Origin: Pseudomonas paraversuta
Lineage (GTDB): Bacteria; Pseudomonadota; Gammaproteobacteria; Pseudomonadales; Pseudomonadaceae
Length of the DNA: 64,000 nt
Assembly: GCF_904063065.1 (NCBI RefSeq)
Contig: NZ_CAJFCL010000014.1
Span: 1-64,000, forward strand
Direction of reading: 5' to 3'
Shown here: positions 43,849 through 52,686 of the stretch, one piece after another
Layout of the letters: each line of letters begins with the position of its first letter
Position numbering within the stretch: position 1 is the stretch's first letter
The notes under the pieces: model-generated
The model's database searches: none
What the model saw: only the letters and a program-made list of their open reading frames with translations
Told to the model about the DNA's origin: nothing
Made by a program: the position numbers and the translations under genes

Positions 43849-44541
43849 TTGATCAACAAAACCTTCGAATCCATCGCTGCCGCACTGGATGGAATTGCCG
43901 ATGGCTCGATCATCATGGTGGGTGGCTTCGGCACTGCCGGCATGCCGTCGGAACTGGTGGACGGGGTCATTGCCTCGGGCGCTCGCGACCTGACCATCAT
44001 CAGTAACAACGCCGGCAACGGTGAAATCGGCCTGGCCGCACTGCTCAAGGCCGGACGGGTCGCCAAGGTGATTTGCTCGTTCCCGCGCCAGTCCGACTCC
44101 TATGTGTTTGACGAGCTGTACCGGGCCGGGAAAGTGCAGCTGGAGGTGGTACCCCAGGGCAACCTGGCCGAACGCATCCGTGCGGCGGGCTCAGGAATCG
44201 GTGCGTTCTATTCCCCGACCGGGTACGGCACGTTGTTGGCCGAAGGCAAGGAAACCCGGGTCATCGAGGGCCGCAACTATGTGCTGGAAATGCCACTGCA
44301 CGCCGATGTCGCGCTGATCAAGGCCGAACAGGGCGACCGCTGGGGCAACCTGACCTACCGCAAAGCCGCGCGTAACTTCGGACCGATCATGGCCATGGCG
44401 GCGACCACGGCCATCGCCCAGGTCAACCGGATCGTCGAGCTGGGTGAACTGGACCCCGAGCACATCATCACCCCGGGGATCTTTGTCCAGCGTGTGGTCC
44501 AGGTGCCATCCGCCCGCTCCCCGATTGCCAACGTCAACTGA
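43849..44541 (+). CDS. pcaI: 3-oxoadipate CoA-transferase subunit A PcaI
   Basis: A 230-residue alpha subunit, almost colinear with P. putida PcaI (GGFGTAGMPSELVDGVIASGARDLT, SFPRQSDSYVFDELYRAGK, GSGIGAFYSPTGYGTLLAEGKETR). With PcaJ it moves CoA from succinyl-CoA to 3-oxoadipate. The start codon is TTG, fixed by AGGAG at 43838-43842, six bases upstream, and by the matching N-terminus; the next ATG is 22 codons in and would remove conserved sequence. Confidence 0.94.
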   Translation: MINKTFESIAAALDGIADGSIIMVGGFGTAGMPSELVDGVIASGARDLTIISNNAGNGEIGLAALLKAGRVAKVICSFPRQSDSYVFDELYRAGKVQLEVVPQGNLAERIRAAGSGIGAFYSPTGYGTLLAEGKETRVIEGRNYVLEMPLHADVALIKAEQGDRWGNLTYRKAARNFGPIMAMAATTAIAQVNRIVELGELDPEHIITPGIFVQRVVQVPSARSPIANVN

Positions 44542-44549
44542 GGCCCACC

Positions 44550-45191
44550 ATGACCGTCATGAAAAAACTTTCGCGCAATGAAATGGCCCAGCGCGTGGCC
44601 GAGGATATTCTCGAGGGTGCTTATGTAAACCTGGGCATCGGCGTACCGACCCTGGTGGCGAACTACCTGGGTGACAAGGAAGTGTTCCTGCACAGCGAGA
44701 ACGGCGTGCTGGGCATGGGCCCGAGCCCGGCCCCGGGGGAAGAAGATGATGACCTGATCAACGCCGGCAAGCAGCATGTGACATTGCTCGCCGGTGGCGC
44801 CTATTTCCATCACGCCGATTCGTTTTCGATGATGCGCGGCGGCCACATCGACATTGCCGTACTGGGTGCTTTTCAGGTCTCGGTCAAAGGCGATCTGGCC
44901 AACTGGCACACGGGCGCCGAGGGTTCGATCCCTGCGGTGGGCGGCGCGATGGACCTGGCCACCGGCGCGCGCCAGGTATTCGTAATGATGGATCACCTGA
45001 CCAAGACCGGCGAAAGCAAACTGGTGCCGCAGTGTACCTACCCGCTGACGGGCATCGGCTGCGTCAGCCGGATCTATACCGATCTGGCGATTCTGGACGT
45101 CACCGCCCAAGGCCTGCTGGTACGTGAAATTCTGGCGGATATCAGCTTCGAAGCCTTGCAGGAACTCAGCGGCGTGCCGTTGCTTCAATAA
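44550..45191 (+). CDS. pcaJ: 3-oxoadipate CoA-transferase subunit B PcaJ
   Basis: A 213-residue beta subunit with the catalytic Glu50 in SENGVLGMGPSP, which forms the enzyme-CoA thioester. GGHIDIAVLGAFQVSVKGDLANW is also typical. It follows pcaI after 8 bp with GAGG before the ATG. An alternative start three codons later is possible. Confidence 0.95.
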   Translation: MTVMKKLSRNEMAQRVAEDILEGAYVNLGIGVPTLVANYLGDKEVFLHSENGVLGMGPSPAPGEEDDDLINAGKQHVTLLAGGAYFHHADSFSMMRGGHIDIAVLGAFQVSVKGDLANWHTGAEGSIPAVGGAMDLATGARQVFVMMDHLTKTGESKLVPQCTYPLTGIGCVSRIYTDLAILDVTAQGLLVREILADISFEALQELSGVPLLQ

Positions 45192-45423
45192 CACCCCAGT
45201 CCAACTGCATGGGGTCGCCTGCGGCCTCACTGCCCCTCACCGCCAGCGGATCGGAGCACCGGTCTGCATGGCCGGTCTTTACCGCCCCTGCGCCAGCCAT
45301 ACCTTTGAGGTATTGCACGCCACCCAAATGATATTAGACGCCCACGGCAGCGGCATTTAGCCTCTGCCCCGGCAGGCTGTGCCTGCCCATAACTATAAAA
45401 ATCCTGGAACTGCCGGAGCCGCC

Positions 45424-46761
45424 ATGAGCACGCACTATTCCATTCCCGAACTGATCGACAGCAGACCCATCAGCGCCTTTCAATGGCGGGTTTTTGCCCT
45501 GTGTTTTTTCGTGGCGATTCTCGACGGTTTCGATACCCAGGCGATTGCCTTCACCGGCCCTTCAATCATTCAGGCGTTCGGGCTGGGGGCTGGTGCGCTG
45601 GCACCGATCCTGACCGCCGGGATTGTCGGCATGGTGCTCGGAGCAATGGCTCTGGGGTTAATGGCCGACAAGCTCGGGCGCCGGCCGATCATCATCACTG
45701 CAGTCGCACTGTTTGCCATTGCATCCCTGGCGACCGCCTTTGCCCGAACGACGGAACAGATCCTGGTCTTGCGCTTCATTGCAGGCATCGGCATGGGCGG
45801 CGCGACCCCCGTGGTGCTATCGCTGGCAGCCGAGTACGGCAGCGCCAGACAGCGTGGCACGATCATGACTACGGTATTGCTGGGGTTGCCTGCCGGGGCC
45901 ATTCTGGGCGGTTTGCTGGCCGCCTGGATGCTGCCGTCCATTGGCTGGCAAGGCATCTTTGCAGTGGGTGGCATCGTGCCGCTGTTACTGCTGGCGGTAC
46001 TGATCTTCGCCCTCCCCGAATCCTTGTATTTTTTAACCAGGCGCCAAAGCGTTGTCAGCCGCAACCAGATCGGAAAAATCCTCACAGGCATCACAAAAAC
46101 CCGGATTGACCCGGACAGTACCTACAGTGTTCCGGAACTGGAGGTTAAAACCGGGGTGAGCTCTTTGTTCCGCACCGGGCTGGCCCGCAACACTCTCGGG
46201 ATATGGACGGTGTACCTGTTCAACTGGATTGCATGGTTCATGCTTCTGTCCTGGCTGCCTACCGTGCTCAAAGCCACCGGCCTGCCGGCAGAGCAGGCGC
46301 CCATGGGCACGGTGGCGGTCAATACGGTGTTTGTGGTTTGCGCGATCCCGCTCTCGATCATCCTGCCGAAAATCAATACCCGACTGTTGCTGCTGATCCT
46401 GTTCGGATTTGGCATTGCCCTGTGCCTGGGCCTGGCTAACAGTGGCAACCACTGGGCACTGGTATTCACCCTCGCCGGTTGCGCAGGCCTGGGTATTGGC
46501 GGTCAGCAAATCGTGTTGAACTACATGGTTGCCCAGGCGTATCCCACCGCATTGCGCGCAACTGCCACCGGCTGGGCCATTGCGCTGGGGCGTGTGGGAG
46601 CCATCATCGGCTCTGCGAGCGGCGGCTGGTTTCTCGAACACGGCGGCCCCGCAGGCTATTACAGCGCGCTGGTGGTACCGTTGGTGATTGCCACGGCCGC
46701 CCTGCTGATCATTCGCCCCCGGCCCGAAGCCGCCGGCTGCCAGCCGCTGGCGGCCCATTGA
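45424..46761 (+). CDS. Aromatic acid:H+ symporter-type MFS transporter
   Basis: A 445-residue MFS protein with 12 hydrophobic segments. PISAFQWRVFALCFFVAILDGFDTQAIAFTGPSI matches the conserved Asp-containing first segment of the AAHS family (PcaK, BenK, MhpT), and LMADKLGRRP is the loop 2-3 motif. It is not close enough to PcaK to name. Its position after pcaIJ suggests an aromatic acid or 3-oxoadipate-pathway substrate, but a 230-bp gap makes shared transcription uncertain. The start has GGAG at 45416-45419. Confidence 0.85.
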   Translation: MSTHYSIPELIDSRPISAFQWRVFALCFFVAILDGFDTQAIAFTGPSIIQAFGLGAGALAPILTAGIVGMVLGAMALGLMADKLGRRPIIITAVALFAIASLATAFARTTEQILVLRFIAGIGMGGATPVVLSLAAEYGSARQRGTIMTTVLLGLPAGAILGGLLAAWMLPSIGWQGIFAVGGIVPLLLLAVLIFALPESLYFLTRRQSVVSRNQIGKILTGITKTRIDPDSTYSVPELEVKTGVSSLFRTGLARNTLGIWTVYLFNWIAWFMLLSWLPTVLKATGLPAEQAPMGTVAVNTVFVVCAIPLSIILPKINTRLLLLILFGFGIALCLGLANSGNHWALVFTLAGCAGLGIGGQQIVLNYMVAQAYPTALRATATGWAIALGRVGAIIGSASGGWFLEHGGPAGYYSALVVPLVIATAALLIIRPRPEAAGCQPLAAH

Positions 46762-46921
46762 GACTTGCGCCAGCGAAAGCGGCTCAAAGGGGAGCCTGAC
46801 CACCCGGCCCCGGCATGAGGGGCTTGCTCGCGCTGGCAGAGTGTCAAAGCCCGATACATCAGCCGGCAAGCCAGCTCCCGAACAGAGTCAGTGCTGGATT
46901 TCAGTGGTTTTCGCCGCAACG

Positions 46922-46943
46922 AAAAAAGGACCCGAAGGTCCTT
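46922..46943 (-). terminator. Rho-independent terminator of the gacA-uvrC-pgsA-tRNA strand
   Basis: On the minus strand, AAGGACC and GGTCCTT pair around a TTCG tetraloop, followed by a run of T (A-run at 46922-46927 on the plus strand). It ends about 45 bp past the tRNA-Gly 3' end. Confidence 0.85.
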
Positions 46944-46987
46944 GTTTCAATCACTTGCAGATCGGTAAAAATCTGCAGTGCAATGTT

Positions 46988-47063
<76 letters not shown>

Positions 47064-47128
47064 GTCTTGGTGCCGGCATTCTATATGAATCAAAAAATGC
47101 GTCAAGCCCTTGATTCAAAAAGTTTTAT

Positions 47129-47686
47129 TTATTTGGTCGAGGTGGTCTTCAAATGCGGCCAGGCAGCCCGCAAATACTGCACCATCGACCACAGGGTAAG
47201 CCCCGCAGCGACCAGCAGCAGTGCATAACCCACCACTACCCAGAAGCTGAAATCGGACGGATTGGCCAGCAGGATGATCAACGCCAGCATTTGTGCCGCG
47301 GTCTTCCACTTGCCCATGTTGGACACGGCAACTTGTGCCCGCGCGCCCAGCTCTGCCATCCATTCACGGAGCGCAGAGATTACGATTTCACGGCCAATGA
47401 TCACTGCGGCAGGCAGGGTCAGCCACACGTTGTGATGTTCCTGCACCAGCAAAACCAGGGCTACAGCGACCATCAGCTTGTCGGCAACCGGGTCCAGGAA
47501 AGCGCCAAACGGGGTGCTTTGCTCCAGCCGCCGGGCCAGGTATCCGTCGAGCCAGTCCGTCGCCGCCGCAAATGCGAAGACTGAACTGGAGGCCACATAG
47601 CTCCAGCTATAGGGGAGATAGAACAACAGAATAAAGAAAGGAATCAGCAGAACGCGTAGTACGGTGATCAAATTAGGGATATTCAT
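47129..47686 (-). CDS. pgsA: CDP-diacylglycerol--glycerol-3-phosphate 3-phosphatidyltransferase
   Basis: A 185-residue inner-membrane enzyme that makes phosphatidylglycerophosphate. The CDP-alcohol phosphotransferase motif D-G-x2-A-R-x8-G-x3-D-x3-D is visible in DWLDGYLARRLEQSTPFGAFLDPVADK. I take the ATG at 47686 (MNIPNLITVLR); a GTG two codons upstream is less likely. It lies downstream of uvrC and upstream of tRNA-Gly. Confidence 0.96.
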   Translation of the reverse strand: MNIPNLITVLRVLLIPFFILLFYLPYSWSYVASSSVFAFAAATDWLDGYLARRLEQSTPFGAFLDPVADKLMVAVALVLLVQEHHNVWLTLPAAVIIGREIVISALREWMAELGARAQVAVSNMGKWKTAAQMLALIILLANPSDFSFWVVVGYALLLVAAGLTLWSMVQYLRAAWPHLKTTSTK

Positions 47687-47911
47687 CGGCACAACTGGCT
47701 ACGAGGTGAGGGGGGCAGTCTACTCGGTGTTGCGGTCTGAGAGACAAATTCTAGGAGCATTCCCGGTGCATGTCTAACGGAGTTCCCACACAAGTCGGAT
47801 AATGTGACAGACCCCAACCATACCAGAATCGGCTGCCCTGCTGAGCAGCCAGTTTAAGCGGCAGGGGCAGGTTTGAGGTCTTGTGAAGAGAACCCGGGGG
47901 CCAAGGGTTAT

Positions 47912-49735
47912 TTATTCGCTGTGCAGATTCGCATAAATCAGCTCTGCGAGTTTTTTGCTGATCCCCGGCGCCTTGGCGATTTCTTCGATGCTGGCACGGG
48001 TCAGCTCCTGTAGCCCGCCAAAATGCTTCAGCAAGTCGCGACGGCGGGTCGGCCCTACCCCGGCGATGCCTTCCAGGGTTGAGGTGCGCCGGGTTTTGCC
48101 ACGCCGGGCACGATGCCCGGTAATGGCAAAGCGGTGAGCTTCGTCGCGGATCTGCTGGATCAGATGCAAGGCCGGCGAATCACCTTTGAGCGTGAACTCA
48201 TGGGCCGCGTCGTTCAGGTAGAGGGTTTCGAAGCCTGCCTTGCGGGTGGTGCCCTTGGCCACACCGAGCAACACCAGGTCCGGGATTGCCAGTTCATTGA
48301 GCACATCCCGGGCCATCGACAACTGCCCCTTGCCGCCATCCACCAGCAGAATGTCCGGCAGCTTGCCCTCGCCCTCTTTTAGCCGGCTAAAACGGCGCAT
48401 CAGTGCCTGATGCATGGCGCCATAGTCATCGCCAGGGGTGACGCCCTCGATGTTGAAACGCCGGTAGTCGGACTTGATCGGACCTTCAGGGCCAAATACC
48501 ACGCAGGACGCAACCGTTGCTTCGCCACTGGAGTGACTGATGTCATAGCACTCCAGCCGTTGCGGGATCTCATCGAGTTTGAGCACTTGAGCCAGGGCTT
48601 CAAAGCGCGCCGCCACATGCAGACGGTTGGCCAGGCGGGCGCCCAGAGCCTGCTCGGCATTGGTCACCGCCAATTGCTGCCAGCGGGCACGGGTGCCGCG
48701 CACACGGTAACTGATGGCCAGTTCCCGTCCACGCAGGGCCTCGATGGCATCGATGATTGCGTCGAAACTTTCATGCTCGACGTTAACGATCAATTCGCTC
48801 GGCAGATCGCGCTCAGGGCTGCTGATGTAGTACTGCCCGAGGAAGGCGGCCATGACTTCGGCAACGTCCTCCTCGATACCGACCTGGGGGAAGAAGTTCT
48901 TGCTGCCCAGCACTCGCCCGCCGCGCACATTGATTAAATGCACACAGGCACCGCCCGGGTTGACGAACGCGGCGATGACATCCACATCGCCGGTGCCGCC
49001 CTCCATGCTTTGCTGATCCTGAACCCGGCGCAGCAACGATATCTGGTCACGCACTTCGGCAGCGCGTTCAAAGTCCAGGGTGCTGGCGGCCTGCTCCATC
49101 TCGCTGTTCAACTCGTCGGTCAGCGCACTGCTGCGGCCTTCAAGGAACATCACTGAGTGGCGTACATCTTCGGCATACACCTGGGGGTCAACCAGCCCGA
49201 CGCAAGGCCCCTTGCAGCGCTTGATCTGATACTGCAAGCAAGGACGGGTGCGGTTTTTGAAGTAGCTGTCTTCGCACTGGCGCACCATAAAGGTTTTTTG
49301 CAGGATGCTCAGGCTTTCACGAATGGCCCCGGCGCTGGGGTAAGGTCCGAAATACTTGCCCTTCAGTTTTTTGGCGCCGCGATGAATGCTCAGGCGCGGG
49401 TACTGGCCGTCCGACAGAAACACGTAGGGATAGGACTTGTCGTCGCGCAACAGGATGTTATACGGCGGCCGCCACTCTTTGATCAGGGTCTGCTCAAGTA
49501 GCAGCGCCTCGGTTTCGTTAGCCGTAATGGTGGTTTCAATTTGCGCGATACGCCCCACCAGCGCCGCTGTTTTGGGCGCCAGGCCGGTTTTGCGGAAATA
49601 GCTGGCCAAGCGCTTTTTGAGGTTCTTGGCTTTGCCCACGTAAAGCAGTCGCGCATCGCCATCGAACATGCGATACACGCCGGGCCGACCGCTGCAGGTC
49701 GAAAGAAACGCACTGGCATCGAACTTGTCAGTCAT
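47912..49735 (-). CDS. uvrC: Excinuclease ABC subunit C UvrC
   Basis: A 607-residue nucleotide-excision-repair nuclease. It has the N-terminal GIY-YIG domain (PGVYRMF and LLYVGKAKNLKKRLASYF), a UVR motif near residue 205 (STLDFERAAEVRDQISLL), the RNase H-like 5' nuclease domain (CYDISHSSGEATVASCVVF, LLVDGGKGQLSMA) and C-terminal helix-hairpin-helix repeats (LEGIAGVGPTRRRDLLKHFGG). The ATG at 49735 follows the gacA stop by 2 bp. Confidence 0.97.
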   Translation of the reverse strand: MTDKFDASAFLSTCSGRPGVYRMFDGDARLLYVGKAKNLKKRLASYFRKTGLAPKTAALVGRIAQIETTITANETEALLLEQTLIKEWRPPYNILLRDDKSYPYVFLSDGQYPRLSIHRGAKKLKGKYFGPYPSAGAIRESLSILQKTFMVRQCEDSYFKNRTRPCLQYQIKRCKGPCVGLVDPQVYAEDVRHSVMFLEGRSSALTDELNSEMEQAASTLDFERAAEVRDQISLLRRVQDQQSMEGGTGDVDVIAAFVNPGGACVHLINVRGGRVLGSKNFFPQVGIEEDVAEVMAAFLGQYYISSPERDLPSELIVNVEHESFDAIIDAIEALRGRELAISYRVRGTRARWQQLAVTNAEQALGARLANRLHVAARFEALAQVLKLDEIPQRLECYDISHSSGEATVASCVVFGPEGPIKSDYRRFNIEGVTPGDDYGAMHQALMRRFSRLKEGEGKLPDILLVDGGKGQLSMARDVLNELAIPDLVLLGVAKGTTRKAGFETLYLNDAAHEFTLKGDSPALHLIQQIRDEAHRFAITGHRARRGKTRRTSTLEGIAGVGPTRRRDLLKHFGGLQELTRASIEEIAKAPGISKKLAELIYANLHSE

Positions 49736-49737
49736 CG

Positions 49738-50376
49738 TCAACCAGCGTCTACCATGCCGTGCCGGACAGCCAGCAAGGCCAGTTCCACATCACTTTTGAC
49801 TGACAGCTTCTCGAATATCCGATAGCGATAGGTGTTGACCGTTTTCGGGGACAGGCAAAGCTTGTCGGAAATCACCTGGACCTTCTGGCAGCCGACAATC
49901 ATCAGGGCAATCTGGATTTCTCGCTCGGACAAGGCATCGAACGGCGAGTCGCTGGCAGGCTGGAACGACTTGAGCGCCAGCTGCTGAGCCACTTGCGGGC
50001 TGATATAGCGCTGGCCGGCGAACACCAGGCGAATGGCCTGGACCATTTCTGCGAGACCGGCACCCTTGGTCATGTACCCGGCAGCCCCAGCCTGTAACAG
50101 CCGCGTCGGGAACGGATCCTCTTCGCACACAGTCACTGCAACCACTTTGATGTCAGGGTGGCTGCGCATCATTTTGCGGGTAGCTTCGAGGCCGCCAATA
50201 CCGGGCATTTTGACATCCATCAAGACCACATCCGGTTTTAGCTCACGCGCCTTGATCAGCGACTCCTCACCGGACTCGGCTTGACCGACCACTTGCAGGC
50301 CCTCGATATCGGCCAGCATTCTGGTGATGCCTGTACGCACAAGATCATGGTCATCGACCACTAGAACCCGAATCAA
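49738..50376 (-). CDS. gacA: Global response regulator GacA (UvrY)
   Basis: A 212-residue NarL/FixJ response regulator. The receiver has the acidic pair Asp8-Asp9 and phospho-acceptor Asp54 (VVLMDVKMPG), and the LuxR HTH lies in LSEREIQIALMIVGCQKVQVISDKLCLSPKTVNTYRYRIFEKL. It pairs with the sensor kinase GacS (not here) to drive small RNAs that relieve RsmA repression. The start is TTG at 50376, with GAGG eight bases upstream; this non-ATG start is as I recall for Pseudomonas gacA. Adjacent to uvrC as expected. Confidence 0.96.
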   Translation of the reverse strand: MIRVLVVDDHDLVRTGITRMLADIEGLQVVGQAESGEESLIKARELKPDVVLMDVKMPGIGGLEATRKMMRSHPDIKVVAVTVCEEDPFPTRLLQAGAAGYMTKGAGLAEMVQAIRLVFAGQRYISPQVAQQLALKSFQPASDSPFDALSEREIQIALMIVGCQKVQVISDKLCLSPKTVNTYRYRIFEKLSVKSDVELALLAVRHGMVDAG

Positions 50377-50653
50377 GTCGACACCTCGCAAATTGGTCTT
50401 GGTTGATTGCCGACACCTTAGCAAAAAACTGTTAACCCAACCTACCTATCATGAGCCAATGATCCATGGCAAAACTGCAAAGCAAGCGCAAAGCCGTGAC
50501 CTTGCAGGACACAAACGTGACCGGTTGTGGTTGCCACCCCTTCCCTGCCCCCTGCGCGCGCCCATAGTTTTGCCAGCTCGGGCCCATAGTATTTTTTGAT
50601 TGAACAGGTCCGGGGGAGTCGAGTAAGCTCCCAGCACTTATCGGAGACAGCAC

Positions 50654-50776
50654 ATGTTGCATCACGCCCCCACAGACATTTGTAAGACCACAGGCGAATC
50701 TCGCGTGGCCGAATCTGTGTGCGCGAACGCTGCACGATTTTATTTTGGGTATTGGTTTAGCCACTGGCGCGCCTGA
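50654..50776 (+). CDS. Aromatic-rich leader peptide 1 (attenuator) of the DAHP synthase gene
   Basis: A 40-codon ORF with GGAGA 7 bp upstream. Its C-terminal end contains FYFGYWFSHW: three Phe, two Tyr and two Trp codons within ten, which is far from chance. It is followed by mutually exclusive hairpins and a strong terminator before the DAHP synthase gene. The arrangement is that of a transcription-attenuation leader sensing charged aromatic tRNAs. Ribosome pausing at the aromatic codons (50738-50767) would cover TGGGTAT at 50746-50752, a strand of the first hairpin. Confidence 0.85.
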   Translation: MLHHAPTDICKTTGESRVAESVCANAARFYFGYWFSHWRA

Positions 50777-50829
50777 TACCCACACGGCGCCCACTACTTA
50801 GGGGTCGCCTACCAGAGAATTCTCACCCC
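50746..50829 (+). promoter_or_regulatory. Attenuator hairpins upstream of the terminator
   Basis: TGGGTAT (50746-50752, inside the aromatic codons) pairs with ATACCCA (50776-50782). GGCGCCC (50786-50792) can pair with GGGGTCGCC (50801-50809). GGGGT (50801-50805) can instead pair with ACCCC (50825-50829), which would sequester the 5' arm of the terminator. The last pairing is the candidate antiterminator. Confidence 0.6.
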
Positions 50830-50862
50830 CGGTCGGCTTCCCGACCGGGGGTTTTGTTTTTT
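50825..50862 (+). terminator. Attenuator terminator before the DAHP synthase gene
   Basis: ACCCCCGGTCGG (50825-50836) pairs perfectly with CCGACCGGGGGT (50841-50852) around CTTC, followed by a T-rich tract (TTTTGTTTTTT). A textbook intrinsic terminator placed 48 bp after leader ORF 1 and before leader ORF 2. Confidence 0.92.
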
Positions 50863-50899
50863 CAGGCCCCGAAAATCATTAATTAAAGGAATCTTCCCC

Positions 50900-51052
50900 A
50901 TGAACTACGCCACTTATTACCGCTTCGACCTTTGCACTGCATGGCGATTTATCAGCCGCCGCTCGGGACAGTCAGCCGCCTCCGAACGGACCCACATTGG
51001 TGGCACGCATGCACTCACAGCCAGTCTGGCCAATTGTCGAACACCCCAGTAG
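50900..51052 (+). CDS. Aromatic-rich leader ORF 2 upstream of the DAHP synthase gene
   Basis: A 50-codon ORF with AAAGGA nine bases upstream. The first 17 residues, MNYATYYRFDLCTAWRF, contain three Tyr, two Phe and one Trp. It lies after the attenuator terminator and ends 45 bp before the DAHP synthase start. No second intrinsic terminator follows, so if it is real it may act on translation or Rho-dependent termination. Confidence 0.6.
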   Translation: MNYATYYRFDLCTAWRFISRRSGQSAASERTHIGGTHALTASLANCRTPQ

Positions 51053-51097
51053 GGCCGAGCGCGCGGAACAATCCGCCGCCTGCCCAGGACGTACACC

Positions 51098-52183
51098 ATG
51101 AACGCATCCATTTCTGCTCTGCCGGTACACCAGTCTCCTGCATCCGTATTGACCCGACGCCTGCCCGGCGCGGCGCAGCTCAAACAGCAGCTGCCCCTCA
51201 GCGACACCCTTGGCCGTCAGGTCAGCCAGCAACGCCAGGCCATTCGCGCCATCTTGAACGGTGAAGACTCCCGCTTACTGATAGTGGTCGGCCCCTGCTC
51301 CATCCATGACCCGGTCTCTGCTCTGGAATACGCCAGCAACCTTGCCGCTCTGGCCCACGATCTGCGCGACGACATGTTGCTGGTGATGCGTGCCTACATC
51401 GAAAAACCTCGCACCACTGTGGGCTGGAAAGGCCTGGCCTACGACCCGCACCTGGATGGCAGTGATGACATGGCCCACGGCCTTACCCTGTCCCGCGAAC
51501 TGATGCTCGAGATGCTGGGCATGGGCCTGCCAATTGCTACGGAACTACTGCAACCCATGGCTGCCGGTTACTTCGACGACCTGCTGGGCTGGGTGGCCAT
51601 TGGCGCACGCACCACCGAGTCGCAAATTCACCGCGAAATGGCCAGCGGCCTCGCGATGCCCGTAGGATTCAAAAACGGCACCGACGGCGGCGTGGCGATT
51701 GCCAGCGATGCCATGCGCTCTGCCGCCCATGGCCATCGTCACTTCGGGGTCGACAGCCAGGGCCATCCGGCAATCGTCCAGACCCCGGGCAACCCCGACA
51801 CCCATCTGGTGCTGCGCGGCGGCCATAGCGGCCCGAACTACGACCGCAGCAGCGTGGCCCGCGCCCGGGCCGGGCTTGAGAAAAATGCCATACCCGCCCG
51901 ATTGATGGTGGACTGCAGCCACGCCAACAGCAGCAAAAATCCACTGCGCCAGCCCGAGGTGTTCAATGACGTACTTGCCCAGCGCCTGGAAGGCGACCGC
52001 TCGCTGATCGGCATGATGCTCGAAAGCCATCTGTTCGAAGGCTGCCAGCCGTTGAGCGCAACCCTGCGTTACGGTGTGTCCGTGACCGACGGTTGCCTGG
52101 GCTGGGATGCGACCGAACAACTGCTGCGCCATGCAGCCGGACAACTGCAGGCGCAGCGCCTCTGCGCCAAGGCTAGCGCCTGA
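51098..52183 (+). CDS. 3-deoxy-7-phosphoheptulonate (DAHP) synthase, type I
   Basis: A 361-residue AroF/AroG/AroH-type enzyme that condenses phosphoenolpyruvate and erythrose 4-phosphate, the first step of aromatic amino acid synthesis. Visible are LLIVVGPCSIHDP (metal-binding Cys), RAYIEKPRTTVGWKGLAYDPHLDG, GARTTESQIHREMASGL, GFKNGTDG, HLVLRGG and VDCSHANS. Which amino acid inhibits it cannot be told here. Two aromatic leader ORFs and an attenuator precede it, so control by aromatic tRNA charging is likely. A hairpin terminator follows at 52189-52217. Confidence 0.94.
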   Translation: MNASISALPVHQSPASVLTRRLPGAAQLKQQLPLSDTLGRQVSQQRQAIRAILNGEDSRLLIVVGPCSIHDPVSALEYASNLAALAHDLRDDMLLVMRAYIEKPRTTVGWKGLAYDPHLDGSDDMAHGLTLSRELMLEMLGMGLPIATELLQPMAAGYFDDLLGWVAIGARTTESQIHREMASGLAMPVGFKNGTDGGVAIASDAMRSAAHGHRHFGVDSQGHPAIVQTPGNPDTHLVLRGGHSGPNYDRSSVARARAGLEKNAIPARLMVDCSHANSSKNPLRQPEVFNDVLAQRLEGDRSLIGMMLESHLFEGCQPLSATLRYGVSVTDGCLGWDATEQLLRHAAGQLQAQRLCAKASA

Positions 52184-52188
52184 GAGAG

Positions 52189-52217
52189 CCGGGGCGGCAG
52201 CAAAAATGCCGCCCCGG
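52189..52217 (+). terminator. Terminator after the DAHP synthase gene
   Basis: CCGGGGCGGCA (52189-52199) pairs with TGCCGCCCCGG (52207-52217) around a 7-nt loop, 6 bp after the stop codon; a short TTTT follows a few bases later. Confidence 0.8.
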
Positions 52218-52286
52218 GAACTTTTGCCAGGAAAAACCCCACTGAATCCGGTAGGCTCAGCACTTTCTTGAAAGGAGTACTCTCTC

Positions 52287-52568
52287 ATGGCTAAAGCCAC
52301 TGCCCGTCACATCCTCGTTGCCAGCGAAGACAAGTGCAACGAACTGAAAGCACAAATCGAAGGCGGCGCTGATTTCGCCGAAGTCGCAAAAGCTAACTCC
52401 ACTTGCCCGTCCAGCCGTCAAGGCGGCGATCTGGGCTCGTTCGGCCCGGGCCAGATGGTCAAGGAATTCGACACTGTCGTATTCAGCGCGCCAATCAACG
52501 TGGTGCAAGGCCCGGTTAAAACCCAGTTCGGCTACCACCTGCTGGAAGTCACCAGCCGCCAGGACTGA
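52287..52568 (+). CDS. ppiC: Parvulin-type peptidyl-prolyl isomerase PpiC
   Basis: A 93-residue single-domain parvulin without signal peptide, so cytoplasmic. ARHILVASEDKCNELKAQIEGGADF, CPSSRQGGDLGSFGPGQMVKEFD and TQFGYHLLEV are the family landmarks, with the active-site His residues in ARHIL and GYHLL. AAAGGAG precedes the ATG. Single gene between two terminators. Confidence 0.95.
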   Translation: MAKATARHILVASEDKCNELKAQIEGGADFAEVAKANSTCPSSRQGGDLGSFGPGQMVKEFDTVVFSAPINVVQGPVKTQFGYHLLEVTSRQD

Positions 52569-52584
52569 TCCCGGCCCTGCGTGA

Positions 52585-52611
52585 AAACGGCCCGCCTTTG
52601 GCGGGCCGTTT
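52585..52611 (+). terminator. Terminator after ppiC
   Basis: AAACGGCCCGCC (52585-52596) pairs perfectly with GGCGGGCCGTTT (52600-52611) around a 3-nt loop. Confidence 0.9.
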
Positions 52612-52686
52612 CGTATCCGCGATTGCAAGCCTCGTGCTACGTTTCCTCATTCACGAACCCGTCGTGTCTCACCTGAGGAATTGATC

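Noticed and set aside
50683..50698. TGTAAG followed by CCACA, resembling half of a GacA upstream element
   Set aside because: The second half CTTACA is missing and the sequence lies in the leader ORF of the DAHP synthase gene.
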